This document shows, piece by piece, positions 7,378-15,797 of a stretch of 29,421 nucleotides of DNA. The notes beneath the pieces were generated by a model, which did no database searches, was not told where the DNA came from, and worked only from the letters and a program-made list of their open reading frames with translations. This DNA is from JAYVYM01 sp046593925 (GTDB lineage Bacteria; Actinomycetota; Actinomycetes; Mycobacteriales; SCTD01). Position 1 is the first letter of the stretch; every line of letters begins with the position of its first letter. The stretch spans positions 1-29,421 of the forward strand of contig JBKJQN010000058.1 in the NCBI GenBank assembly GCA_046593925.1. The letters run 5' to 3'. The translations under genes were made by a program, and so were the position numbers.

Positions 7378-8474
7378 GGGGACATCACCCCCCGGGCGGC
7401 CGCCACCAGGACCAGGCGGGCGAGTGCGACGTCGGCGTCGCGATGCCCGAGCTGCGCGGCGGCCCGGCCCATCGCCGCCAGCCGCACCGGGTCGCGCAGC
7501 AGCGGCAGGGCATGGCTCTCGAGCCAGCCGGCGTCGAGCTCGGCGTCGGCCACCAGCACCCCGCCGCCGGCGTCGACCGTCGGCCGGGCGTTGAGCGCCT
7601 GCTCGCCGTTGCCGATCGGCAGCGGCACGTACACCGCCGCCAGGCCGACGGCGGCAAGCTCCGCGCAGGTCATCGCCCCGGCCCGGCACACCACCAGGTC
7701 GGCTGCGGCATAGGCGAGGTCCATCCGGTCGCAGTAGCCCAACACGTGATGACCGGCCAGGGCCCCGATCTGGTCGCGTACGGCAACGGCCTGAGCGTTG
7801 CCCGCGACATGCAGCACCTGCACACCGGCGGCGGAGAGCGCCGGCGCGGCTGCCGCGACCGCCTGGTTGACCCGTCGCGCGCCCTGCGACCCGCCGGTGA
7901 CCAGGAGGACCGGGCCGGCGGTCAGACCGAAGTGCGCGCGGGCCAGCTCACGCGAGGCGACGCGGTCCAGGGTGGCGATCTGCTCCCGCAGCGGGATGCC
8001 GAGCACCTGGGCGCCGCGCAGCCCGCTCCCGGCGACGGCGGTCGCGACGTACGGCGTCAGCCGGGCGCCGATCCGGTTGGCCAGCCCCGCCCGGGCGTTG
8101 GCCTCGTGGACGACCAGCGGCGTGCCGCGGCGACGGCCCGCGAGGTAGGCGGGCAGCGCGACGTAGCCGCCGAAGCCGACCACGACGTCGGCACCGACCC
8201 GGTCCAGGTGCCGGCGGGTCACCCGGACGGCAGCCGCCAGACGCCCCGGCACCCGCAGCAGGTCCGGCGTCGGGCGCCGGGGAAGCGGCACCCTGGGAAT
8301 CTCGGCCAGCGGGTATTTCCTGGCCGGCACCAGCCTGGCCTCCAGGCCGGTGGCGGTCCCGAGCGCGGTGACCTCGCAGGAGGGCTCGACCCGGCGCAGG
8401 GCGTCGGCGAGCGCGAGAGCCGGCTCCACGTGGCCGGCCGTGCCGCCGCCGGCAACGACGACGTGCACGCTCAC
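7374..8474 (-). CDS. murG: Lipid II synthase MurG (UDP-GlcNAc transferase)
   Basis: 366 residues, GT28 family. It transfers GlcNAc to lipid I on the inner face of the membrane. The N-terminal glycine-rich loop VVAGGGTAGHVEPALALADAL, the central VGFGGYVALPAYL and VHEANARAG, the second-domain VTGGSQGARRVN, and the UDP-GlcNAc site CRAGAMTCAELAAVG ... PLPIGNGEQALNA are all present. Start is GTG 8472-8474 (MSVHVVVAGGG), overlapping the ftsW stop as GTGA; longer reading upstream is a shadow of ftsW. It overlaps murC by four bases at its end. Confidence 0.96.
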   Translation of the reverse strand: MSVHVVVAGGGTAGHVEPALALADALRRVEPSCEVTALGTATGLEARLVPARKYPLAEIPRVPLPRRPTPDLLRVPGRLAAAVRVTRRHLDRVGADVVVGFGGYVALPAYLAGRRRGTPLVVHEANARAGLANRIGARLTPYVATAVAGSGLRGAQVLGIPLREQIATLDRVASRELARAHFGLTAGPVLLVTGGSQGARRVNQAVAAAAPALSAAGVQVLHVAGNAQAVAVRDQIGALAGHHVLGYCDRMDLAYAAADLVVCRAGAMTCAELAAVGLAAVYVPLPIGNGEQALNARPTVDAGGGVLVADAELDAGWLESHALPLLRDPVRLAAMGRAAAQLGHRDADVALARLVLVAAARGVMSP

Positions 8475-9829
8475 CCGCGACGAGCCAGCGGCCCGCGCCG
8501 GCCGCCGGCCGGCGCCGGCCGTGACCGGCCACGGCCGAGCAGCCGCCGCCAGCTGCCGCGCCTGGCCGCGAGCGCCGCCGGGGCGCCGGGCTCGCCCCGG
8601 GCAAACGACAGCAGCATGCCGATCGCAGCGAGGGTGAGCAGCAGTGCCGAGCCGCCGTAGCTCACCAGTGGCAACGGGATGCCGGTGATCGGCAGCACGC
8701 CGACCACGGCGCCGATGTTGATGCAGGCCTGGATACCGAGCCAGGCCGTGACACCGGCGGCGGCCAGCCGGGCGAACGGGTCGGTCGTCCGCTTCGCGAC
8801 CCGCACCCCGCCGTAGACCAGCGTCGCGAACAGCAGCAGGACGGTGAGACTGCCGAGCAGCCCCAGCTCCTCGCCGATGATGGCGAAGACGAAGTCGGTG
8901 TGCGCGTTGGGCAGGCCACCGGCCCACTTCTCCCGGCTGGCCCCGAGACCGAGCCCGAACAGGCCGCCGGAGCCCATCGCGAGCAGCCCCTGGCAGGCCT
9001 GGAAGCCGCCCTCGAGGCGGTGCTGGTCGCTGCACGGGTCCAGGAAGCTCACCAGGCGGGCCAACCGGTAGGGCTCCAGGACCGCTAGCAGGGTGGCCGC
9101 ACCGACCAGCCCGCCGATCAGCGCGGCGAAGTACCGGGCCGGCGTGCCGACTACCCACAGCAGCGCGATGACGACGGTCGTGGTCGCCATCGTGGTGCCC
9201 ATGTCGGGCTCGAGCATGACCAGCGCGAGCACCACACCCGCGACCGGCACGAGCGGGACGAACAGGTGCCGCCAGTCGCCGAGCAGCCGCTTCTTGCGCA
9301 CCAGGAGGTCGGCGCCCCACAGCGCGAGGGAGAACTTCGCCAGCTCGCTGGGCTGCAGGTTGAACTGGCCGGGCAGCGCGATCCAGCGCACCGCCCCATC
9401 GACGTTGCGCCCGACCCCCGGCACCAGGACGAGCACCAGCAGCGCGACCGACGCCAGCAGCATCGGGTAGCCGGCCATCCGCCAGAACCGCACGGGCAGC
9501 CGGGAAGCGACGTACATGAGGGGCAGCCCGAGCCCGATGTAGATCGCCTGCTTCAGCGCGATGGCGTACGAGGACCCGGTGTCGGCGTAGGACTTGATGC
9601 TCGAGGCCGAGAACACCATCACCAGGCCGAGCCCGAGCAGCAGCAGCGTGCCGGCCAGCAACAGGTGGTAGCTGGCGAGCGGCCGCAGCAGCGCCGGGGT
9701 CCCGGCCGCGCGCTCGGCGGGCGGGGCGGGGTGGTCGGCGGGCGGGGCGGGGTGGCGGGGAACGGCGGGGCGGCGGGGGGCGGTGACGGCGTCGAGCACG
9801 ACACCAGTGTCGAGGCGGTCGACCGTCAC
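8471..9829 (-). CDS. ftsW: Septal peptidoglycan polymerase FtsW (SEDS family)
   Basis: 452 residues from the GTG at 9827-9829. A disordered Pro/Ala/Arg-rich N-terminus (about 1-55) is followed by about ten transmembrane helices. Family motifs are VMVFSASSIKSY, LQPSELAKFSLALWGADLL, MLEPDMGTTMATT, the catalytic-loop region FDFVFAIIGEELGLLG (here TDFVFAIIGEELG) and NIGAVVGVLPITGIPLPLVSYGGSALL. FtsW polymerises lipid II with FtsI as its transpeptidase partner. The start overlaps the end of a 16-codon reading frame as GTGA; starting further upstream would overlap mraY. murD, which normally precedes ftsW, is absent. The N-terminal coding stretch is a G-rich repeat on the + strand. Confidence 0.94.
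   Translation of the reverse strand: MTVDRLDTGVVLDAVTAPRRPAVPRHPAPPADHPAPPAERAAGTPALLRPLASYHLLLAGTLLLLGLGLVMVFSASSIKSYADTGSSYAIALKQAIYIGLGLPLMYVASRLPVRFWRMAGYPMLLASVALLVLVLVPGVGRNVDGAVRWIALPGQFNLQPSELAKFSLALWGADLLVRKKRLLGDWRHLFVPLVPVAGVVLALVMLEPDMGTTMATTTVVIALLWVVGTPARYFAALIGGLVGAATLLAVLEPYRLARLVSFLDPCSDQHRLEGGFQACQGLLAMGSGGLFGLGLGASREKWAGGLPNAHTDFVFAIIGEELGLLGSLTVLLLFATLVYGGVRVAKRTTDPFARLAAAGVTAWLGIQACINIGAVVGVLPITGIPLPLVSYGGSALLLTLAAIGMLLSFARGEPGAPAALAARRGSWRRLLGRGRSRPAPAGGRRGPLARRG
9714..9782. repeat. 21-bp tandem repeat and G-run tract in the ftsW 5' coding region
   Basis: Bases 9714-9734 and 9735-9755 are identical and encode the heptapeptide repeat HPAPPAD/HPAPPAE in FtsW. Downstream to 9782 there are further runs of four to six G on the + strand, giving at least six G-runs with short loops, which is the sequence pattern of a G-quadruplex. 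The + strand is the template for ftsW. Confidence 0.8.
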
Positions 9830-9876
9830 GACGGGGACCTGACGCGCGTGTCGCGAGAACGCCTGCGCCGGGTCAC
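9826..9876 (-). CDS. 16-codon minicistron exactly bridging mraY and ftsW
   Basis: The frame reads VTRRRRSRDTRVRSPS. Its GTG (9874-9876) overlaps the mraY stop as GTGA (9873-9876), and its TGA (9826-9828) overlaps the ftsW GTG as GTGA (9826-9829). Translation could thus pass from mraY through this peptide to ftsW. It stands where murD is expected and could be what is left of its first and last codons, or a coupling leader. Seven of 16 residues are arginine. I recognise no function; whether it is translated is inference. Confidence 0.45.
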   Translation of the reverse strand: MTRRRRSRDTRVRSPS

Positions 9877-10988
9877 GCCAGCGGGCCGGAGGACAGGAAC
9901 TCGGCGTAGAAGACCCCGAGGCCGAAGGCCACCGCGAGCCCGGCAACGATCCAGAAACGTACGATGACGGTGTTCTCGGCCCACCCGGCCAGCTCGAAGT
10001 GGTGGTGGATCGGCGCCATGTTGAACACCCGCCTTTTCGTTGCCTTGAAGAAGCCGATCTGCAGGATCACCGAGAGCGTCTCGACGACGAAGAGCCCACC
10101 GAGCACGACCAGCAGCAGCTCGGTACGGGTGACCACGGCGATCCCCGCGAGGGCTCCGCCGAGCGCCAGGCTGCCGGTGTCCCCCATGAAGATTTTCGCC
10201 GGGCTGGCGTTCCACCACAGGAAGCCGAAACAGGCGCCCATCACCGCGGCGGCGACCAGCGCGACGTCCAGCGGGTCGCGTGAGGAGTAGCAGCTCTGCG
10301 CGTACGCGGTACGCGCCGCCTGCGAAAGCTCCGGGGCCACCCGGCTGCAGGAGTTGCCGAACTGCCAGAACGCGATGACGACGTAGGAGGCAAACACCAT
10401 CACGCTGGTGCCGCTGGCGAGCCCGTCCAGGCCGTCGGTGAGGTTGACCGCGTTGGACCAGCCGCTGACCAGGAAGTAGGCGAACAGCACGAAGCCGACG
10501 GTCCCGAACGTGATGCCGGTGTAGTCGCGGACGAACGACAGGCTGGTCGAGGCCGGCGTGAGGCCGGCGCTGTTGCGGAACTGCAGCGCCAGTACGGCGA
10601 AGCCGCCGCCGACGACCAGCTGGCCGGAGAACTTGGCGGCGGCCGTCAGACCCAGCGACCGCTGCTTGCGGATCTTGATGAAGTCGTCCAGGAAGCCCAC
10701 CAGGCCGAGCCCGGTCATCAGCCCGAGCACCAGCAGGGCGCTGGCCGTCGGGCCACGACCAGGCTGGCGGGCCACCAGCAGGTGCGCCACGGCGTACCCG
10801 ATGAGCGTCGCCGCGATGATGACCGTCCCACCCATCGTCGGGGTACCTCGCTTGGTGGCGTGGCTGGACGGCCCGTCCTCGCGGATCTCCTGGCCGTAGC
10901 CCCGCCGGCGGAACAGCTTGACGACCGCCGGCGTACCGAGCAGGGAGACGAGCAGCGCCGACATGGCGGCCACCAGGACCGACTTCAC
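9873..10988 (-). CDS. mraY: Phospho-MurNAc-pentapeptide translocase MraY
   Basis: 371 residues, polytopic with about ten transmembrane helices. It makes lipid I from UDP-MurNAc-pentapeptide and undecaprenyl phosphate. Signatures include HATKRGTPTMGG, FLDDFIKIRKQRSLGL with the catalytic Asp pair, NAVNLTDGLDGLASG, FLWWNASPAKIFMGDTGSLALG, and the C-terminal triple-His loop MAPIHHHFELAGWAENTVIVRFW. Start is GTG 10986-10988, overlapping the murF stop as GTGA. In most actinobacteria murD follows directly; here a 16-codon frame and then ftsW follow. Confidence 0.97.
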   Translation of the reverse strand: MKSVLVAAMSALLVSLLGTPAVVKLFRRRGYGQEIREDGPSSHATKRGTPTMGGTVIIAATLIGYAVAHLLVARQPGRGPTASALLVLGLMTGLGLVGFLDDFIKIRKQRSLGLTAAAKFSGQLVVGGGFAVLALQFRNSAGLTPASTSLSFVRDYTGITFGTVGFVLFAYFLVSGWSNAVNLTDGLDGLASGTSVMVFASYVVIAFWQFGNSCSRVAPELSQAARTAYAQSCYSSRDPLDVALVAAAVMGACFGFLWWNASPAKIFMGDTGSLALGGALAGIAVVTRTELLLVVLGGLFVVETLSVILQIGFFKATKRRVFNMAPIHHHFELAGWAENTVIVRFWIVAGLAVAFGLGVFYAEFLSSGPLA

Positions 10989-12379
10989 TGCTGCTCCAGC
11001 AGGGCGGCCGCCACCCGGTCGAGGCCAGCCGAGCGGGAGGCCTTGACCAGCACGACGTCGCCCGGCGCCAGCTCGGCGCGCAGCAGGGCGACCGCGGCGT
11101 CGATGTCGTCGACGTGCAACGACTCCGAGCCCCAGGACCCCTCGAGGACGGCGCCGGCGTGGATGCCTCCGGCGGCCGGCCCGACGACGACGAGCTGGCC
11201 GACGTCCAGGCGTACGACGAAGCGCCCGAGGTCCATGTGCGCCTCGCGGGAGTCGCCGCCGAGCTCCCCCATCGGCCCGAGGACCGCCACGGTGCGCCGC
11301 CTGCCGCCGGCGCCCATCACCTTGAGGGTCTTCAGGGCGGCCCGCATCGACTCGGGGTTGGCGTTGTACGTGTCGTTGACGACCGTCACCCCGTCGGCGC
11401 GCTCGGTGACCTCCATCCGCCACCGGCTGACCGGCCGGGCCGCCTCGAGCCGCACGACCACGGCCGGCAGGTCGGTGACCAGCAGCGCCGCGGCCACCGC
11501 CGACAGCGCGTTGGCGACCTGGTAGGCACCGACCAGGCCGAGGCGTACCGGTGCGTCGCCGCTGGGCGTACGAAGGACGAAGGACGCCCGGCCGCCGTCG
11601 TCGAGCTCGACGTCGTCGGCCCGCACCTCCGCGTCCGGCCCGCTGCCGGTGAGCACGACGCGGGCACCCGCCGGCGCCCGGTCGCGCATCGCCAGCACCC
11701 GCGGGTCGTCGGCGGACAGGACCACGACGGCCGGCTGCCCGCCGTACGGCACGACCGCCTCGACGAGCTCGCCCTTGGCCTGCGCGATCGCGTCCACCGA
11801 CCCGAACTCGCCGAGGTGGGCGCTGCCGACGTTGAGCACGATGGCGACGTGCGGCCGGGCAAGCCCGGCGAGGAAAGCGATGTGCCCGACGCCGCGGGCG
11901 GAATACTCCAGCACCGCGGCGCGGGTCTGCGCCGTACGCCGCAGCAGCGTCAGCGGCAGCCCAAGCTCGTTGTTGTACGACCCGACCGGGGCGAGCACGT
12001 CGGCGCCGAGCAGCTGAGCGAGCAGGTCCTTGGTCGAGGTCTTGCCGCTGCTGCCGGTGATGCCGAAGGTGCGCGGCTGGTCCCGGCCGAAGACGTCGGC
12101 AGCCAGCGCCTGCAGCGCCGCGAGCGGGTCCGGCACGACGACGCACGGCTGACCGGGCAGTAAGCGGTCGGTGACAGCGACCACCGCACCGGCAGCCACG
12201 GCCGCGGCGGCGTGGTCGTGACCGTCGGTGTGCTCGCCCGGCAGAGCCACGAAGAGCCCACCGGCGGTGACCAGCCGGCTGTCCACCTCGACGGTCCCGT
12301 CGACCACGGCCCGCGGGTCGGCGCCGGCCAGCCGGCCGCCGGTGATGCTCGCGACCTCGCCGAGGGTGCGGCCGATCAC
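10985..12379 (-). CDS. murF: UDP-MurNAc-tripeptide--D-alanyl-D-alanine ligase MurF
   Basis: 464 residues, Mur ligase family. It adds D-Ala-D-Ala to complete the UDP-MurNAc-pentapeptide. The ATP loop GSSGKTSTKDLLAQLL, the central LNVGSAHLGEFGS, the NDTYNANPESMRAALKTL motif diagnostic of MurF, and AVLGPMGELG are clear. The usual LEMGARG before GHI reads LEYSARG, a two-residue deviation. Start is GTG 12377-12379 (MIGRTLGEVASITGGRL), 10 bases after the murE stop with GAGG upstream; further upstream the frame runs over murE. Its end overlaps mraY by four bases. Confidence 0.95.
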   Translation of the reverse strand: MIGRTLGEVASITGGRLAGADPRAVVDGTVEVDSRLVTAGGLFVALPGEHTDGHDHAAAAVAAGAVVAVTDRLLPGQPCVVVPDPLAALQALAADVFGRDQPRTFGITGSSGKTSTKDLLAQLLGADVLAPVGSYNNELGLPLTLLRRTAQTRAAVLEYSARGVGHIAFLAGLARPHVAIVLNVGSAHLGEFGSVDAIAQAKGELVEAVVPYGGQPAVVVLSADDPRVLAMRDRAPAGARVVLTGSGPDAEVRADDVELDDGGRASFVLRTPSGDAPVRLGLVGAYQVANALSAVAAALLVTDLPAVVVRLEAARPVSRWRMEVTERADGVTVVNDTYNANPESMRAALKTLKVMGAGGRRRTVAVLGPMGELGGDSREAHMDLGRFVVRLDVGQLVVVGPAAGGIHAGAVLEGSWGSESLHVDDIDAAVALLRAELAPGDVVLVKASRSAGLDRVAAALLEQQ

Positions 12380-12389
12380 GTCCGCACCC

Positions 12390-13892
12390 TCATGCCCGCA
12401 CCGCGCCGAGCAGCTCCCGCAGGACCTCGCGGTCGTCGAACGGCAGGACGACGCCGCCGGCCTCCTGGCCGGTCTCGTGGCCCTTGCCGGCCACCACGAC
12501 GGCGTCACCGGGTCGGGCGAGCGCCACCGCCTGCTCGATCGCGGCCCGGCGGTCGGCTTCGACGAGGGCCCCGGGGGCGGCCATCTCGGCCAGGATCGCC
12601 GCCGGGTCCTCGCTGCGCGGGTTGTCGCTGGTCAACACCGCCACGTCGGCGCCGCGGACCGCGGCCCGACCCATCAGCGGCCGCTTGGCCCGGTCGCGGT
12701 CGCCGCCGCAGCCGAGGACCACGATCACCCGGCCCGCAGTGACGGCCCGGACGGCCGCCAGCAGCGTCGTCACGGCGTCGGGGGTATGGGCGTAGTCGAC
12801 GATGGCGAGGAAGCCCTGGCCGGCGTCGACGCGCTCCATCCGCCCCGGCACGCCGGCCAGCGTGGCGACGCCGTCGACGGCGGCCTCGGCAGGCACCCCG
12901 GCGGTGACCAGCGCTGCGAGCGCGGCGAGCGCGTTGGCAACGTTGAAGGCCCCTGGCAGCCGGACCCCCGCAGGGATGTCGACGTCCGGTCCGACCAGCC
13001 GGAAGGTGCTGCCGTCAGGGCGCAGCTCGACGTCTCGGGCCTGCCAGTCACCGCCCGCGCCGTACGTCGTGGTGGGCACGAGGACGGCGGCGGCGAGCCG
13101 ACGGCCGGCCGCGTCACCCGAGTTGACCACTGCCCGGCGGGCGTGTCCGGGGGTGAACAGCCGGGCCTTGGCGGCCTCGTAGTCGGCCATGTCGGCGTGG
13201 AAGTCCAGGTGGTCCTGGGAGAGGTTGGTGAACACGGCGACGTCGACGACCAGCCCGTCGACCCTGCCCAGGGTGAGCGCGTGGCTGCTGACCTCCATCG
13301 ACACCGCGGTGACCAGGCGCTCGCGCATGACCGCGAGCAGGCCCTGCAGGTCGGGCGCCTCCGGGGTCGTCCGGACACTGGGCACCACCTGGTCGCCGAC
13401 CCTGGTGAGCACGGTGCCGAGCAGGCCCACCCGGTGCCCGGCGGCGCGCAGGCCGGCGTCGAGCAGGAACGCCGTCGTGGTCTTGCCGTTGGTCCCGGTG
13501 ACCCCGAGCACCGTCATTGCACGCCCGGGGTGTCCGTGCAGCTCCGCTGCGGTGTCGCCCAGCACCCGCCGTGGGTCGTCGGCGAGGACGACCGGCAGCC
13601 CGCTGGCCAGCGCCCGCTGGGCGCCGGCGGGATCGGTCAGGACCGCAGCGGCGCCCCGGCCGACCGCGGCCGCGGCGAAGTCGGCGCCGTGCGCACGCGC
13701 GCCCGGCAGGGCTGCGTACAGGTCACCGCGCTGCACGGCGCGCGAGTCGAGGCAGCAGCCGGTGACCACCGTGCCGGTGGCGCCACCGAGCACCCGTAGC
13801 CCCGGCACGGCCGCTGCCAGCTCGCCGAGGGACCGCCGCGGCAGGTGGGACGGCCGGACCGGCAGGCCGGCCCCGGCCGGGGCAGCGGGCAC
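12390..13892 (-). CDS. murE: UDP-MurNAc-tripeptide synthetase MurE (meso-DAP type)
   Basis: 500 residues. It adds the third stem-peptide residue. The ATP loop GVTGTNGKTTTAFLLDAGL, the substrate motifs VRTTPEAPDL and SMEVSSHALTLGRV, NLSQDHLDFH, and VDYAHTPDAVTTLL are present. TSDNPRSEDP carries the DNPR motif that marks meso-diaminopimelate as the added amino acid, so the wall should be DAP-type. Start GTG 13890-13892 gives an N-terminus with a short Pro/Ala leader before the conserved DSRAVQRGDLYAALPG. It follows ftsI by nine bases and precedes murF by ten. Confidence 0.96.
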   Translation of the reverse strand: MPAAPAGAGLPVRPSHLPRRSLGELAAAVPGLRVLGGATGTVVTGCCLDSRAVQRGDLYAALPGARAHGADFAAAAVGRGAAAVLTDPAGAQRALASGLPVVLADDPRRVLGDTAAELHGHPGRAMTVLGVTGTNGKTTTAFLLDAGLRAAGHRVGLLGTVLTRVGDQVVPSVRTTPEAPDLQGLLAVMRERLVTAVSMEVSSHALTLGRVDGLVVDVAVFTNLSQDHLDFHADMADYEAAKARLFTPGHARRAVVNSGDAAGRRLAAAVLVPTTTYGAGGDWQARDVELRPDGSTFRLVGPDVDIPAGVRLPGAFNVANALAALAALVTAGVPAEAAVDGVATLAGVPGRMERVDAGQGFLAIVDYAHTPDAVTTLLAAVRAVTAGRVIVVLGCGGDRDRAKRPLMGRAAVRGADVAVLTSDNPRSEDPAAILAEMAAPGALVEADRRAAIEQAVALARPGDAVVVAGKGHETGQEAGGVVLPFDDREVLRELLGAVRA

Positions 13893-13901
13893 TCTTGCAG
13901 G

Positions 13902-15797
13902 CTACTTGCGGCCGTCGGCGAAGACCTGGGGCGGCACGAACGGCACCCCGGACGGGGCGGTGCCGGTGCTGCGCAGCGCAAAGCCCATGATCAGCTTGAA
14001 CACCGGGCCCGCGGTCGAGCCACCGAAGTAGTCCTTCTTGCCGGTTCCCTGCAGCACCACGACGGTCGCGAGCCGCGGCGCGTCGGCCGGTGCGAAGCCG
14101 ACGAACGAAGAGGTGTAGCTGCCGTCGTAGCGGCCGTTGACCGCCCGGTCGGCGGTGCCGGTCTTGCCGGCGGTCCGGTAGCCCGGGATCGCGGCGAGTG
14201 GCGCGGTGCCCTCCTCGCTGACCACCCCCTCGAGCATCGGGTGCATCGCCTGCGCCGTCGCTGCTGAGATGACCCGGCGCTGCTCCGGCGCCGGCGTCGG
14301 GACCATCGTGCCGGAGCCGTCGGCCACCGCCTTGATGATCGTCGGGGCGATCCGGACGCCGTCGTTGGCGACCGTCTGCATCACCGAGGCCACCTGGATC
14401 GCAGTGACGGAGACGCCCTGACCGATCGGGATCGTGCCGAGGGACGAGCCCGACCAGTCGGCGGCGTTCGGCACCAGCCCCGCCTGCTCCCCGGGCAGCC
14501 CGATCCCGCTCTTGGCCCCGAAGCCGTACGCCCGCAGGTAGTCGGTCAGCCGCGCGGCGCCCAGCTTCTGCGCGATCTGCACGGTGCCCACGTTGCTGGA
14601 CTGGATGAACACCCCGTTGACCGTGTACTGCTCGGTCGGGTGGCTGTGGGCGTCCTTGACGAGCTTGGCCGCGAACTGCTGTGCGTACGGCACCGTGAGC
14701 ACGGTGTCGGGCGTGACCGTGCCGGTCTCGAGCGCCGCCGACAAAGTAATGATCTTGTTGACCGAACCTGGGTCGTACATCTCGGCCAGCGCCTTGATGC
14801 CCCGCGCGGTCTCCGGGGCCGCCCCCGGGTCGTCCGGGTTGAAGGTCGGCGCATCGGCGATCGCGAGGACCTGGCCGGTCTTGATGTCGATGACGACCGC
14901 CGAGCCGCTGACGGCCTCGGTCTCCTGGACCTTCTGGGCCAGCACCTGCTGCGCGTACCACTGCAGGTCCCGGTCGATCGTCAGCTGCACGCCGCGTCCG
15001 GGCACCGGCTGGGAGACCCGCTGGTCGCCGCTGGGGATGACCCGGCCCTTGCTGTCGAGCTGGGCCACCGACCGGCCGTCGGTGCCCCTCAAGGCACTGT
15101 CGTACGCCAGCTCGACACCGCCCGCACCGACGCCCTCGCGGTTGGTAAAACCCGCGATGTTGGCGGCGAGGTCACCGCCGGGGTGCACCCGCCGCGGCTC
15201 GGGGTCGACGCTGACGCCGACCAGCTTCAGGTCACGGACCCGGTTGCCGACCTCGAGATCGAGGTCGCGAGCCAGGTAGACGAAGCCGGTGTCACGCGAG
15301 AGCTTCTCGGTCAGGTCGGCGACCGGCAGCCCGAGCACCGGCGCCAGGGCGGCCGCAATCGTCGCAGGTGAGCAGGGCTTCTTGGCGTCGGGCGCGCAGG
15401 TGCCCGCCTTGATGACCCGTGGCTGGCCGGAGACGGCCCGGCCGTCGGCGGACTGTGCGATCGGCTGGCCGTTGCGGTCGGTGATCTCGCCGCGGGCCGC
15501 CGGCAGCGGGGTCGCTACGCGCCGCTGGTCGACCGCGGTCTCGGCGTACGCGGTGCCTGAGACGACCTGCAGCTGCACGAGCCGGCCGGCCAGCAGGGCG
15601 AGCACGACCAGCAGCACGCCGAGGCCGCCGCGCAGGCGAGCGCCCGGGCTACCGAGACTGCGCTGTGGGCGCCCGGAGAGCGGCCGCGAGCCGGCCGGCC
15701 GACCGGCAAGAGGTCGCGGGGCACCTGCCGAGGAGCCGCGGATGGCGATCCGGGCGTCAGTCGTCCGGCCGCGGCGGGCCGGCGGGCGCGGCGTCAC
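13902..15797 (-). CDS. ftsI: Septal transpeptidase FtsI (class B penicillin-binding protein)
   Basis: 631 residues. A long basic, Arg/Pro/Gly-rich cytoplasmic tail (1-58) precedes one transmembrane helix (about 59-78), the pedestal domain beginning RGEITDRNGQPIAQSADG, and the transpeptidase domain from about residue 265. Active-site motifs are SVNK (345-348, in YDPGSVNK), SSN (400-402) and KTG (545-547). No PASTA domains follow. It crosslinks septal peptidoglycan made by FtsW. The GTG start overlaps the ftsL stop as GTGA (15794-15797). Confidence 0.96.
   Translation of the reverse strand: MTPRPPARRGRTTDARIAIRGSSAGAPRPLAGRPAGSRPLSGRPQRSLGSPGARLRGGLGVLLVVLALLAGRLVQLQVVSGTAYAETAVDQRRVATPLPAARGEITDRNGQPIAQSADGRAVSGQPRVIKAGTCAPDAKKPCSPATIAAALAPVLGLPVADLTEKLSRDTGFVYLARDLDLEVGNRVRDLKLVGVSVDPEPRRVHPGGDLAANIAGFTNREGVGAGGVELAYDSALRGTDGRSVAQLDSKGRVIPSGDQRVSQPVPGRGVQLTIDRDLQWYAQQVLAQKVQETEAVSGSAVVIDIKTGQVLAIADAPTFNPDDPGAAPETARGIKALAEMYDPGSVNKIITLSAALETGTVTPDTVLTVPYAQQFAAKLVKDAHSHPTEQYTVNGVFIQSSNVGTVQIAQKLGAARLTDYLRAYGFGAKSGIGLPGEQAGLVPNAADWSGSSLGTIPIGQGVSVTAIQVASVMQTVANDGVRIAPTIIKAVADGSGTMVPTPAPEQRRVISAATAQAMHPMLEGVVSEEGTAPLAAIPGYRTAGKTGTADRAVNGRYDGSYTSSFVGFAPADAPRLATVVVLQGTGKKDYFGGSTAGPVFKLIMGFALRSTGTAPSGVPFVPPQVFADGRK

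Noticed and set aside
7378..9320. Long minus-strand open frames extending murC and murG upstream
   Set aside because: The extra parts are out-of-frame readings of murG and ftsW with Arg/Ala/Gly-rich composition and no domains.
9830..9946. A longer FtsW N-terminus beginning near 9946
   Set aside because: It would overlap mraY by about 75 bases and lacks family similarity; the GTGA overlap at 9826-9829 gives a natural start.
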